A stretch of 64,000 nt of DNA from Achromobacter insolitus (lineage in GTDB: Bacteria > Pseudomonadota > Gammaproteobacteria > Burkholderiales > Burkholderiaceae_B), in contig NZ_NJIF01000007.1 in NCBI RefSeq assembly GCF_002209555.1, positions 1 to 64,000 of the forward strand, in the 5' to 3' direction. The notes beneath the pieces are model-generated. The model did no database searches, was not told the origin of the DNA, and saw only the letters and a list, made by a program, of their open reading frames with translations. The position numbers and the translations under genes are program-made. Position 1 is the first letter of the stretch; every line of letters begins with the position of its first letter. Below, piece after piece: positions 28,158 to 37,940 of the stretch.

Positions 28158-29054
28158 ATGAGCAACAACGACCGCGACCAGCGCATCGGCGACGTTATGC
28201 TGGACATGCAGAACATCTCCTTGTCCTTTGGCGGCGTGAAAGCGCTGACGGACATTTCCTTCAATGTGCGCGAGCACGAGATCCGCGCGATCATCGGCCC
28301 CAACGGCGCCGGCAAAAGCTCGATGCTCAACGTCATCAACGGCGTCTACACCCCGCAGCAAGGCGGCATCGAATTCCGCGGCGAGCGCTTCTCGCGCATG
28401 AACCCGCGCCGCGCCGCCGAAATGGGCATTGCACGCACGTTCCAGAACCTGGCGCTGTTCAAGGGCATGAGCGTGCTGGACAACATCATGACCGGCCGCA
28501 ACCTGCGCATGAAGTGCGGGTTGCTGGCCCAGGCCTTCCGCCTGGGGCCGGCCGAGCGCGAAGAAATCAAGCACCGCGAGTTCGTCGAGAACATCGTCGA
28601 CTTCCTGGAAATCCAGGCCTACCGCAAGACACCTGTGGGCCGCCTGCCCTACGGCCTGCAAAAGCGCGTGGACCTCGGCCGCGCGCTGGCGATGGAACCG
28701 CGCCTGTTGCTGTTGGACGAGCCCATGGCCGGCATGAACATCGAAGAGAAGCAGGACATGAGCCGCTTCATCCTGGATGTGAACGACGAGTTCGGAACCA
28801 CCATCGTGCTGATCGAGCACGATATGGGCGTGGTCATGGACATCTCGGACCGCGTGGTGGTGCTGGACTACGGCAAGAAGATCGGCGATGGCAAGCCGGA
28901 CGAGGTCCGTGCAAACGAAGACGTCATCCGCGCTTACCTTGGCGTCGGCGGCGAAGCCGCCGTCGCCAAGGATGCGCCTGCGCGGGAGGGAGCTCCCTCC
29001 CCTAACCCTCCCCCCAAGGGGGAGGGAGAAAGCAAGCCGGCAACGCTGAACTAG
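28158..29054 (+). CDS. LivG-type ABC ATPase with repeat-encoded tail
   Basis: This is one of two ATPases of a Liv-family importer. The 298-residue product has Walker A GPNGAGKSS, the signature LPYGLQKRVDLGRALAM, Walker B LLLLDEPMAGMN and the switch His in VLIEHDMGVVMD. The last 30 or so residues (AREGAPSPNPPPKGEGES) are low-complexity and encoded by an inverted-repeat element (28985-29026). They follow the normal LivG end (VIRAYLGVGG) and are probably dispensable. It starts five bases after the synthetase gene. Confidence 0.92.
   Translation: MSNNDRDQRIGDVMLDMQNISLSFGGVKALTDISFNVREHEIRAIIGPNGAGKSSMLNVINGVYTPQQGGIEFRGERFSRMNPRRAAEMGIARTFQNLALFKGMSVLDNIMTGRNLRMKCGLLAQAFRLGPAEREEIKHREFVENIVDFLEIQAYRKTPVGRLPYGLQKRVDLGRALAMEPRLLLLDEPMAGMNIEEKQDMSRFILDVNDEFGTTIVLIEHDMGVVMDISDRVVVLDYGKKIGDGKPDEVRANEDVIRAYLGVGGEAAVAKDAPAREGAPSPNPPPKGEGESKPATLN
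28985..29026 (+). repeat. GC-rich inverted repeat forming the end of a livG gene
   Basis: A perfect 16-base palindrome (28985-29000) is followed by a hairpin with 9-bp arms at 29006-29014 and 29018-29026 (CCCTCCCCC / GGGGGAGGG). Elements of this kind are usually intergenic. Here the sequence is read in frame as a Pro/Gly-rich tail. Confidence 0.7.
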
Positions 29055-29063
29055 GAAGCGGAC

Positions 29064-29993
29064 ATGGGATTTTTTCTAGAGACCTTACTCGGCGGCCTGA
29101 TGAGCGGCATGCTGTATGCGCTGATCGGCCTGGGCTTTGTGCTGATCTTCAAGGCATCCGGCGTCTTCAACTTTGCGCAGGGCGCGATGGTGCTGGTCGC
29201 CGCGCTGTCCATGGCCCGCTTCTCCGAGTGGCTGCCGCGCTGGTTTGGCTTTGACAACATGATCCTGGCCAACGTGCTGGCCTTCATCGTCAGCGCCATC
29301 GTGATGTTCCTGCTGGCAGTCGCCATCGAACGCTTCGTGCTGCGCCACCTGGTCAACCAGGAAGCCACCACCCTGCTGATGGCCACGCTGGGCATCAGCT
29401 ACTTCCTGGACGGCCTGGGCCAGATCACCTTCGGCAGCTCGGTGTACTCCATCAACGTGGGCATGCCCAAGGATCCGCTGATGATCCTGGACTCGGTCTT
29501 CGAGGGCGGGCTGTTGATCAACCTGGAAGACCTCACGGCGGCGGTGATCGCCGCCCTGCTGGTGGCCGCGCTGGCCCTGTTCTTCCAGTACACCTCGACC
29601 GGCCGCGCCCTGCGCGCGGTGGCCGACGATCACCAGGCCGCGCAGTCCATCGGCATTCCGCTGAACCGCATCTGGGTGATCGTCTGGAGCGTGGCCGGGC
29701 TGGTGGCGCTGGTGGCCGGGATCATCTGGGGCTCGAAATTCGGCGTGCAGTTCACCCTGTCCACCGCTGCGCTGCGGGCGCTGCCGGTGGTGATCCTGGG
29801 CGGCCTGACCTCGGTGCCGGGCGCCATCCTGGGCGGCCTGATCATCGGCGTGGGGGAAAAGCTGTCCGAGGTGTATCTGGGGTCGCTGGTGGGCGGCGGT
29901 ATCGAAATCTGGTTCGCCTATGTGCTGGCGCTGGTGTTCCTGCTGTTCCGTCCACAAGGGCTGTTCGGCGAGAAGATCATCGACCGTGTCTGA
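29064..29993 (+). CDS. LivH-type ABC permease
   Basis: This inner-membrane permease belongs to the second Liv-family importer. The 309-residue product has about eight hydrophobic segments, the family sequences VFNFAQGAMVLVAA and AAQSIGIPLNRIWVIVWSV (coupling region), and a C terminus ending FRPQGLFGEKII. It follows the livG-like gene after nine bases and is followed by the livM-like gene after 26. Confidence 0.92.
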   Translation: MGFFLETLLGGLMSGMLYALIGLGFVLIFKASGVFNFAQGAMVLVAALSMARFSEWLPRWFGFDNMILANVLAFIVSAIVMFLLAVAIERFVLRHLVNQEATTLLMATLGISYFLDGLGQITFGSSVYSINVGMPKDPLMILDSVFEGGLLINLEDLTAAVIAALLVAALALFFQYTSTGRALRAVADDHQAAQSIGIPLNRIWVIVWSVAGLVALVAGIIWGSKFGVQFTLSTAALRALPVVILGGLTSVPGAILGGLIIGVGEKLSEVYLGSLVGGGIEIWFAYVLALVFLLFRPQGLFGEKIIDRV

Positions 29994-30019
29994 GCCCGCA
30001 GGCCCTCTAGGATAAAAAC

Positions 30020-31084
30020 ATGTTCTATCGCGAAAACGGCCAATTCAAGACCAGCTATCGCGCTGACCAGCAGATCTTCCCGATCCGCCAGGACCGCATC
30101 TTCATCTGGCTGCTGCTGGCGGTGGCATTTGTCGCCATCCCGGCCATGGCGAGCGACTACCTGCTGCGCGCCATCCTGATCCCGTTCCTGATCCTGGCGC
30201 TGGCCGCCGTGGGCCTGAACATCCTGGTGGGCTATTGCGGCCAGATCTCGCTGGGCACGGGCGCCTTCATGGCGGTGGGCGCCTATGCCGCCTGGAACTT
30301 CGGCGTGCGCTTTCCCGGCATGCCGCTGATTATCCAGATCCTGCTGGGCGGCTTCTTCGCCACCATCGTGGGCGTGATCTTCGGCATACCCAGCCTGCGC
30401 ATCCGCGGCCTGTACCTGGCGGTGGCGACGCTGGCCGCGCAGTTCTTCGTGGACTGGGCATTCCTGCGCATCCCTTTCTTCACGAACTACTCGTCATCGG
30501 GGAACGTCTCGGTGCCGCCGCTGACGGCCTTCGGCCTGCCGGTGCAGAGCGCGCTGGAGAAGTACTTGTTCGTGCTGATCCTGGTCGTCATCTTCAGCCT
30601 GCTGGCCAAGAACCTGGTGCGCGGCGCCATCGGCCGCCAGTGGATGGCGATTCGCGACATGGACGTGGCCGCCTCCGTCATCGGCATCCGCCCCATGTAC
30701 GCCAAGCTCACGGCCTTCGCGGTCAGCTCGTTCATCGTCGGCGTGGCCGGGGCCTTGTGGGGATACATCCACCTGGGTTCCTGGGAGCCGCTGGCGTTCG
30801 ACCTGACGCGTTCGTTCCAGCTGCTGTTCATGGTCATCATCGGTGGGTTGGGCTCGATCATCGGCAGCTTCTTCGGCGCGGCCTTCATCGTGCTGGTGCC
30901 GGTGGCCCTGTCCAACATCCCGCATGCGCTGGGCATTCCGCTGTCGGTGGACACGGCGGCGCACATCGAACACATGGTGTTCGGCGCGCTGATCGTGTTC
31001 TTCCTGATCGCCGAACCGCACGGGCTGGCAAGGCTGTGGAGCATCGGCAAGGAGAAGCTGCGCATCTGGCCCTTCCCGCATTAA
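30020..31084 (+). CDS. LivM-type ABC permease
   Basis: This is the second permease of the importer. The 354-residue product has about ten hydrophobic segments and the family sequences GYCGQISLGTGAFMAVGAY and RDMDVAASVIGIRPMYAKL, the latter the ATPase-coupling loop. Its N-terminal 35 residues are hydrophilic and longer than usual. Unlike the first operon, here LivM and LivG are separate proteins. A family A repeat follows the stop. Confidence 0.92.
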   Translation: MFYRENGQFKTSYRADQQIFPIRQDRIFIWLLLAVAFVAIPAMASDYLLRAILIPFLILALAAVGLNILVGYCGQISLGTGAFMAVGAYAAWNFGVRFPGMPLIIQILLGGFFATIVGVIFGIPSLRIRGLYLAVATLAAQFFVDWAFLRIPFFTNYSSSGNVSVPPLTAFGLPVQSALEKYLFVLILVVIFSLLAKNLVRGAIGRQWMAIRDMDVAASVIGIRPMYAKLTAFAVSSFIVGVAGALWGYIHLGSWEPLAFDLTRSFQLLFMVIIGGLGSIIGSFFGAAFIVLVPVALSNIPHALGIPLSVDTAAHIEHMVFGALIVFFLIAEPHGLARLWSIGKEKLRIWPFPH

Positions 31085-31095
31085 GGATAAGACCC

Positions 31096-31172
31096 ACCCC
31101 CGAAGCGCCTTCGGCGCTTCCCCCTCAAGGGGGCGCCGCTGGGGACCGGCAAAGCCGGATCCGCCGCGGCCC
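31096..31172 (+). repeat. interspersed hairpin repeat (family A) before the second binding-protein gene
   Basis: The family A hairpins GAAGCGCC...GGCGCTTC, CCCCCTCAAGGGGG and CCGGCAAAGCCGG are present in the usual order, starting 12 bases after the livM-like stop. About 145 bases of apparent leader follow before the binding-protein gene. Confidence 0.85.
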
Positions 31173-31317
31173 GGATGGAGTGGCCTAAGTTTTGATCACC
31201 GTCGGCAGTAGCGGCATGAGCGCTGCAACCGGCATCCTGAATACCCGGCTCAAGACCGGGCCAATCCCGGTGTCCCAGGGTTTACTGACCCAAACACCAC
31301 GCAGGAGGTAAATGGAG

Positions 31318-32649
31318 ATGAAGCGTCTTAACCTGAAGTTGGCGGCAGCTTTGATGGCCGCAGCCGGCGCCGCAGGCGCCGTGGCCACGCCGGCAATGGC
31401 GGCGGAAGAGCAGTTCGTTCCGTTGCTGGTGTATCGCACCGGGTCCTTCGCGCCCCTGGGCATTCCCTGGGCCGACGGCAAGCTGGACTACCTGAAGCTG
31501 GTCAACGAACGCGATGGCGGCGTCAACGGCGTCAAGATCACGTATGAGGAATGCGAAACCGCCTATGCCACCGACCGCGGCGTTGAATGCTACGAACGCT
31601 TGAAGGGCAAGGGCACCGGCGCGTCGGGCTTCGACACCCAGTCCACCGGCATCACCTTCGCCGTCAGCGACAAGGCCATGGTCGACAAGGTTCCGGTCGA
31701 GACAATGGGCTATGGCTTGTCGCAGTCGGTCGACGGCAGCGTGTTCGAATGGAACTTCCCGCTGCTTGGCACCTACTGGACCGCGGCCGACGTGATGATC
31801 CAGGACATCGCCAAGAAAGAAGGCGGCATGGACAAGCTCAAGGGCAAGAAGATCGCCCTGGTCTACCACGACTCGCCATATGGCAAGGAGCCCATCCCCC
31901 TGCTGCAGAAGCGCGCGGCCAAGGAAGGCTTCGAGCTGGTGCTCTATCCGGTGACCGCCCCCGGCGTGGAACAGAAGTCCACCTGGCTGCAGATCCGCCA
32001 GGCCCGTCCTAATTACGTGCTGCTGTGGAGCGCCGGCATCATGACGCCGACCGCCATCCGCGAAGCCCAGGCCAGCGGCTATCCGCGGGACAAGATGTAC
32101 GCCATCTGGTGGGCCGGGTCCGAAGGCGACGTGAAGGACCTGGGCGATGTCGCCAAGGGCTACAACGCCATCACCATCCACAACAGCGGCGCCGAACACG
32201 ACAAGGTCTACGACGACCTGAAGAAGTTCGTCTACGACAAGGGCCAGGGTTCGGACAAGACCGGCAAGACCACGCTGGGCACCATCGCCCATACCCGCGG
32301 CATGATGATTTCGATGCTGCAGGTGGAAGCGATTCGCACCGCGCAGGAAAAGTTCGGCAAGGGCAAGGCCCTGACGCCCGAGCAGGTGCGCTGGGGCTTC
32401 GAGAACCTGAACCTGACGCAAGAAAAACTGGACAAGCTGGGCTTCGGCCAGATCATGCGTCCGGTCAAGACCTCGTGCAGCAACCACAAGGGCGACGACT
32501 GGGCCCGCATCGTGCAGTGGGACGGCGCGAAGTTCAAGGTGGTCTCCGACTGGTATCAGTCGGACAAGACCATCCTGGACCCGATGGTGCAGGAAGGCGC
32601 AGCGAAGTACGCCAAGGAAAAGAACATCACGCCCCGCAAGTGTGAGTAG
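31318..32649 (+). CDS. Liv-type periplasmic substrate-binding protein
   Basis: This is the ligand receptor of the second importer. I use the ATG at 31318 (443 residues), nine bases after AGGAGG. Another ATG at 31312 is only three bases from that site. The signal peptide ends ATPAMA, and the mature part starts AEEQFVPLLVYRTGSFAPLG. It is longer and clearly different from the first operon's binding protein, of the branch often linked to aromatic or other non-amino-acid ligands. It keeps the Peripla_BP_6 fold pattern. The ligand is unknown. Confidence 0.88.
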   Translation: MKRLNLKLAAALMAAAGAAGAVATPAMAAEEQFVPLLVYRTGSFAPLGIPWADGKLDYLKLVNERDGGVNGVKITYEECETAYATDRGVECYERLKGKGTGASGFDTQSTGITFAVSDKAMVDKVPVETMGYGLSQSVDGSVFEWNFPLLGTYWTAADVMIQDIAKKEGGMDKLKGKKIALVYHDSPYGKEPIPLLQKRAAKEGFELVLYPVTAPGVEQKSTWLQIRQARPNYVLLWSAGIMTPTAIREAQASGYPRDKMYAIWWAGSEGDVKDLGDVAKGYNAITIHNSGAEHDKVYDDLKKFVYDKGQGSDKTGKTTLGTIAHTRGMMISMLQVEAIRTAQEKFGKGKALTPEQVRWGFENLNLTQEKLDKLGFGQIMRPVKTSCSNHKGDDWARIVQWDGAKFKVVSDWYQSDKTILDPMVQEGAAKYAKEKNITPRKCE

Positions 32650-32651
32650 TC

Positions 32652-32727
32652 CCCCCGAAGCACCTGCGGTGCCTCCGTCCAAGGGGCGCCGCACGCGGAC
32701 CGGCAAAGCCGGCTCCGCGGCGGCCCC
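32652..32727 (+). repeat. interspersed hairpin repeat (family A) after the second binding-protein gene
   Basis: The copy starts two bases after the stop codon. The first hairpin is altered (GCACC...GGTGC) but compensating changes keep it paired, and CCGGCAAAGCCGG is intact. Compensated changes suggest the RNA or DNA structure matters. Confidence 0.8.
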
Positions 32728-32838
32728 GCTTGAGCCGCGCCCGCGGCATGCGGCGCGGGTACCGCTGATGCAAAGGATGTTGATACGAACCGGCTGCCGT
32801 CCCTTGGGACTGGCAGTCGCCACACCGCAGGAACCTTT

Positions 32839-33678
32839 ATGAACGACGCCAATATTGCTGCTGCGACAGACACCCCCAAGGTGCTGCTCGACGTGAACGG
32901 CATCGAGGTGATCTACAACCACGTGATCCTGGTGCTCAAGGGCGTTTCCCTTCAAGTGCCGGAAGGCAAGATCGTGGCCTTGCTGGGCGCCAACGGCGCA
33001 GGCAAGACCACCACCTTGCGCGCCATCTCGAACCTGCTCAAGGGCGAGCGCGGCGACGTCACCAAGGGCCATATCCAGTACCGCGACCAGCGCATCGAAA
33101 AGCTGTCGCCGGCGGAACTGGTCAAGCGCGGCGTGGTACAGGTGATGGAGGGCCGGCATTGCTTTGCCCACCTGACCATCGAAGAGAATTTGCTGACGGG
33201 TGCCTACACGCGCAGCATGAGCCGCAGCGACACCGCGGCAGCGCTGGACCGCGTCTACCAGTATTTCCCGCGCCTGAAGCAGCGCCGCACCAGCCAGTCC
33301 GGCTACACCTCGGGCGGCGAACAGCAGATGACGGCCATCGGCCGCGCACTGATGGCCAATCCCAACATGATCCTGCTGGACGAACCTTCCATGGGTCTGG
33401 CGCCGCAGATCGTTGAAGAGATCTTCGAGATCGTGCGCGACCTGAACCAGCGCGAACGCGTCAGCTTCCTGCTCGCGGAGCAGAACACCAACATTGCGCT
33501 GCGCTACGCCGACTACGGCTACATCCTCGAAAACGGCCGCGTAATGATGGACGGGGCGGCGGCCGACCTGGCCCAGAACGAGGACGTGAAGGAGTTCTAC
33601 CTGGGCATATCCAGCGGCGAACGCAAGAGTTTCCGCGACAACAAGTTCTACCGCCGGCGCAAGCGCTGGCTGGCGTGA
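32839..33678 (+). CDS. LivF-type ABC ATPase
   Basis: This is the second ATPase of the importer. The 279-residue product has Walker A GANGAGKTTT, the signature YTSGGEQQMTAIGRAL and Walker B MILLDEPSMGLAP. It carries a C-terminal extension of about 30 residues rich in Arg and Lys (GERKSFRDNKFYRRRKRW), seen in LivF proteins of such CoA-ligase-linked operons. It lies between the binding protein and the second CoA ligase, which starts 28 bases downstream. Confidence 0.92.
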   Translation: MNDANIAAATDTPKVLLDVNGIEVIYNHVILVLKGVSLQVPEGKIVALLGANGAGKTTTLRAISNLLKGERGDVTKGHIQYRDQRIEKLSPAELVKRGVVQVMEGRHCFAHLTIEENLLTGAYTRSMSRSDTAAALDRVYQYFPRLKQRRTSQSGYTSGGEQQMTAIGRALMANPNMILLDEPSMGLAPQIVEEIFEIVRDLNQRERVSFLLAEQNTNIALRYADYGYILENGRVMMDGAAADLAQNEDVKEFYLGISSGERKSFRDNKFYRRRKRWLA

Positions 33679-33706
33679 TTCCTCGCATACGAGAGGGTGT
33701 GATCCC

Positions 33707-34975
33707 ATGTCCCAGTTTTTCGATGTTCTGGAAACCAGAGCGCCCGAGCAACGCGAGCGCGAGCTGATGGCCGCCCTGCCCGGCGCGATCGCCCGGGCCA
33801 TTGCGCGCGCGCCGGCCATCGCCGAGCAGTTGCGCGGCATCGACCCCGCCACCATCACGTCGCGCGCGGCGCTGGCGAGCCTGCCGGTGCTGCGCAAGCA
33901 TGAATTGCTGGAACGCCAGCAGCACAGCCGCGCCGACGCGGCCGCGCCTGCCGGGCCGCAGAAAGCCTTCGGCGGCTTCTCCGCCATCGGCTGGGGCGAA
34001 GCGATGCGTGTGTTTGCATCTCCCGGCCCCATCTACGAGCCCGAGAGCGCGCGCGCCGATTACTGGCGCTTTGCCCGCGCCCTGCATGCCGCGGGGTTCC
34101 GCGCGGGTGAACTGGCCTACAACTGCTTTTCCTACCATTTCACGCCCGCCGGCTCCATGATGGAAACCGCGGCGCACGCCGTGGGTTGCACGGTGTTTCC
34201 AGGCGGCACCGGCCAGACCGAGCAGCAGGTACGCGCGATCCAGGACCTGGCCCCCACCGGATACACCGGCACGCCGAGCTTCCTCAAGATCATCCTGGAA
34301 AAGGCCGACGAGCTGGGCGTGAAACTGGATTCGCTGCGTCGCGCCCTGGTGTCCGGTGAAGCCTTTCCGCCTTCGCTGCGCGACTGGCTGGCGGCGCGCG
34401 GCATCGACGGCTACCAGGCCTACGGCAGCGCCGACCTGGGCATGGTCGCCTTCGAAACACCGGCGCGTGAAGGCCTGGTGCTGGGCGAAGACATCATCGT
34501 CGAAATCGTGCGACCCGGCACCGGCGAGCCCGTGCCCGAGGGCGAGGTCGGCGAAGTCGTGGTCACTACCCTGAATCCCGACTACCCGCTGGTGCGCTTC
34601 GGGACAGGCGACCTGTCCGCCGTCATGCCCGGCATCTCGCCTTGCGGGCGCACCAACACCCGCATCAAAGGCTGGATGGGACGCGCGGACCAGACCACCA
34701 AGGTGCGCGGTATGTTCGTGCATCCTTCGCAAGTCGCCGACGTGGCGCGGCGCCACCCGGAAATCCTGCGCGCGCGGTTGGTGATCAGCGGCAGCACCGG
34801 TTCCGACCGCATGGTGCTAAAGGTGGAATCCAGGGTCCGTGGCGAAGATCTCGGCAAGCGCATCGCGGACTCAGTGCGCGACGTGACCAAGCTGCGCAGC
34901 GACGTGGAGTGGGTGGATGCGGGCGGGCTGCCCAACGACGGCAAGGTCATCGACGACATCCGCACGTACGAGTAG
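33707..34975 (+). CDS. phenylacetate-CoA ligase family protein (PaaK-like)
   Basis: PaaK-type enzymes form CoA thioesters of aryl acids through an adenylate. The 422-residue length fits. The central part has the expected motifs: the P-loop-like FNYHFTPAG-type region (NCFSYHFTPAGSMM), YTGTPSFLKIILEKA, AYGSADLGMVAFE in the adenylate-binding region, and a C-terminal subdomain with GMFVHPSQV. The canonical PaaK TSGTTG loop is not obvious, so the substrate may differ or the first step may be altered. It closes the ABC/CoA-ligase operon and faces tauE. Confidence 0.85.
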   Translation: MSQFFDVLETRAPEQRERELMAALPGAIARAIARAPAIAEQLRGIDPATITSRAALASLPVLRKHELLERQQHSRADAAAPAGPQKAFGGFSAIGWGEAMRVFASPGPIYEPESARADYWRFARALHAAGFRAGELAYNCFSYHFTPAGSMMETAAHAVGCTVFPGGTGQTEQQVRAIQDLAPTGYTGTPSFLKIILEKADELGVKLDSLRRALVSGEAFPPSLRDWLAARGIDGYQAYGSADLGMVAFETPAREGLVLGEDIIVEIVRPGTGEPVPEGEVGEVVVTTLNPDYPLVRFGTGDLSAVMPGISPCGRTNTRIKGWMGRADQTTKVRGMFVHPSQVADVARRHPEILRARLVISGSTGSDRMVLKVESRVRGEDLGKRIADSVRDVTKLRSDVEWVDAGGLPNDGKVIDDIRTYE

Positions 34976-34985
34976 GCGGCGCCCG

Positions 34986-35007
34986 TCGCGGCCTTATACG
35001 GCCGCGA
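34986..35007. terminator. hairpin between convergent genes (ligase and TauE)
   Basis: Eight-bp arms at 34986-34993 and 35000-35007 (TCGCGGCC / GGCCGCGA) enclose TTATAC in the 18-base gap and over the tauE stop. No U-tract is seen on either side, so this is a probable but weak bidirectional terminator. Confidence 0.4.
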
Positions 35008-35824
35008 TCAGCGCCAGCACGCCCTTGGCAAGCATGGCGGCCGCCACCAGGCCGGCGAACAGCGCAAAACTCTGCTGCAGGCGCCGGGGCGGAAATCGGT
35101 CGGCCACCGCGCGGCCCGCCAGCATGCCCAGCACTGCCGCCGCCGTGAACGGCGCCGCGATGTTCCATTGCAGGTGGCCGCCCGCCGCAGCGGCCGCGAC
35201 GCCGCTGGCGGACACCAGCGCGATCACCGCCAACGATGTGCCCACGATGGCCTGCATGGCCAAGTCCGTCGCGCGCCGCAGCGCCGGCACGATGACGAAG
35301 CCGCCCCCTACCCCCAGCAAACCGGAAAGGAATCCCGCGATCACGCCCGCGCCCGTCAAGGCGCGCGCGCACGGCGCGGTCCAGCGCAAGCGGCCGGTGC
35401 TGGCATTGATCTGGCAGGGTGGAGTGCGTGGCGCGGACTGCGCGTTTGCCGCGGGCCTGGTGCCCTGGGTCCACATGCGCCACGCCACCGTGCCCAGCAC
35501 ACCGGCAAAGATGATGGCCAGCGGCGCGTTGGGCAGGCGCCGCGCCGCCCACAGGCCCAATGGCGACACGAGTGTGCCGGTGAAGGCCATGAAACCCGCT
35601 GCCCGGTAGCGGACCTGGCCCTTGCGCAACCCCAGCACCGCGCCCAGCGCGGCGGACAGTCCGACCGCCAGCAAGGCAATGGGCGCAGCCTGCGATACCT
35701 GCAGGTGCAGGCCGAAAACCAGCAGAGGCACCGCCATGATGGCGCCGCCCGCGCCGGTGAGCCCGAGGATCAGGCCCACGCACGCCCCCAGCGCCGCGCT
35801 GGCGGCCAACAGCGTATCGATCAT
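34994..35824 (-). CDS. TauE/SafE-family anion exporter
   Basis: TauE/SafE proteins are inner-membrane carriers that export sulfite, sulfoacetate or related sulfur anions. The 276-residue product has about eight hydrophobic segments and the duplicated Gly-rich motif of the family (GLTGAGGAIMAVPLL and LLGVGGGFVIVPAL). It is the last gene of the sulfur operon, starting nine bases after the SQR-like gene. Export of sulfite or thiosulfate produced by persulfide oxidation is the likely role. Confidence 0.88.
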   Translation of the reverse strand: MIDTLLAASAALGACVGLILGLTGAGGAIMAVPLLVFGLHLQVSQAAPIALLAVGLSAALGAVLGLRKGQVRYRAAGFMAFTGTLVSPLGLWAARRLPNAPLAIIFAGVLGTVAWRMWTQGTRPAANAQSAPRTPPCQINASTGRLRWTAPCARALTGAGVIAGFLSGLLGVGGGFVIVPALRRATDLAMQAIVGTSLAVIALVSASGVAAAAAGGHLQWNIAAPFTAAAVLGMLAGRAVADRFPPRRLQQSFALFAGLVAAAMLAKGVLALIAAV

Positions 35825-35833
35825 GGCCGCCGC

Positions 35834-37069
<1,236 letters not shown>

Positions 37070-37087
37070 GCCTGTCTCCTCGCCGGT

Positions 37088-37507
37088 CTACCGGCTTTTG
37101 AATTTTTCCAGCATGGAAAATATCGCCATGCCCGCCACCATGGCGGCCACGAAAATCAGCGCCTCGGGCACGCCGGCCGACGCCGCCACCAGGGCCGGCC
37201 CCGGACAAAAACCCGCCAGCCCCCAACCCACGCCGAATGCCAGGCTGCCGACGGCCAGGCGCACATCCACGCGCGTGGCCGTCGGCCAGCGCAGCGGCTC
37301 GCCCGACAGACTGGCGCGGCGGCGGCGCAAAAGCGCAAACCCCACCGCCGTAACCAGCACCGCGCCTCCCATCACAAAGGCCAGCGACGGGTCCCAGGCG
37401 CCAGCCACGTCGAGAAAACCCAGCACCTTGGCCGGATTGGCCATGCCGGAAATGATGAGGCCCAGGCCGAATACCAGGCCCGACACGAAAGCAATCAGTG
37501 CAACCAT
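37088..37507 (-). CDS. DUF6691/YeeE-YedE half-transporter (second part)
   Basis: YeeE/YedE proteins move thiosulfate or other sulfur species across the inner membrane, and in many bacteria two small proteins share the role of one long one. The 139-residue product has four hydrophobic segments and the conserved GFCPGPALVAASAG cysteine motif. It starts one base after the first half ends, so the two are certainly co-translated. Whether the flow is inward or outward here is not evident. Confidence 0.87.
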   Translation of the reverse strand: MVALIAFVSGLVFGLGLIISGMANPAKVLGFLDVAGAWDPSLAFVMGGAVLVTAVGFALLRRRRASLSGEPLRWPTATRVDVRLAVGSLAFGVGWGLAGFCPGPALVAASAGVPEALIFVAAMVAGMAIFSMLEKFKSR

Positions 37508-37508
37508 G

Positions 37509-37940
37509 TCAGAGCCCTCCCAGGTGGCGGACGAGGTAGACCGTAGCGAAGCCCGCCGCCATGAACAGAACGGTGGCCGTCAGCGAACGGCGCGATCCGC
37601 GCGACACGCCGCAGACGCCGTGGCCGCTGGTGCATCCCGACGCATAGCGCGTGCCGATACCGACCAGCAGGCCCGCCACGATCAGGCGCGGCACGCTGGC
37701 CTCCGCCATGATGGGAGGCAAAGCGCTGCCCAGGCGGTACAGCCAGGGCGCGGCGAACAATCCCAGCAGGAACGCCAGCCGCCACATGCCGCCGCGTTCG
37801 GGTCGTAGCAGACCGCCCAGGATGCCGCTAATGCCGGCGATGCGGCCGGCGCCCGCCATCAAGAGCACGGCCGCGGCGCCGATGAGCAACCCGCCCGCAC
37901 TGGCGGAGCCGGGCGTGAAGGCGGACCAGTCCAGATTCAC
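37509..37940 (-). CDS. YeeE/YedE half-transporter (first part)
   Basis: This is the partner half of the sulfur transporter. The 143-residue product has four hydrophobic segments and the Cys motif [18 protein letters not shown], which in the thiosulfate importer family forms the relay of cysteines. It begins with GTG at 37940, overlapping the arsR-type stop in a GTGA, so translation is coupled to the repressor gene. It belongs to the five-gene sulfur operon. Confidence 0.88.
   Translation of the reverse strand: MNLDWSAFTPGSASAGGLLIGAAAVLLMAGAGRIAGISGILGGLLRPERGGMWRLAFLLGLFAAPWLYRLGSALPPIMAEASVPRLIVAGLLVGIGTRYASGCTSGHGVCGVSRGSRRSLTATVLFMAAGFATVYLVRHLGGL

Noticed and set aside
31282..34032. A 916-codon open frame on the minus strand opposite the binding-protein, LivF and PaaK-like genes
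   Set aside because: It is the mirror frame of well-supported plus-strand genes, typical of high-GC DNA. The translation is low-complexity His/Val/Ala/Gly-rich sequence with no domain.
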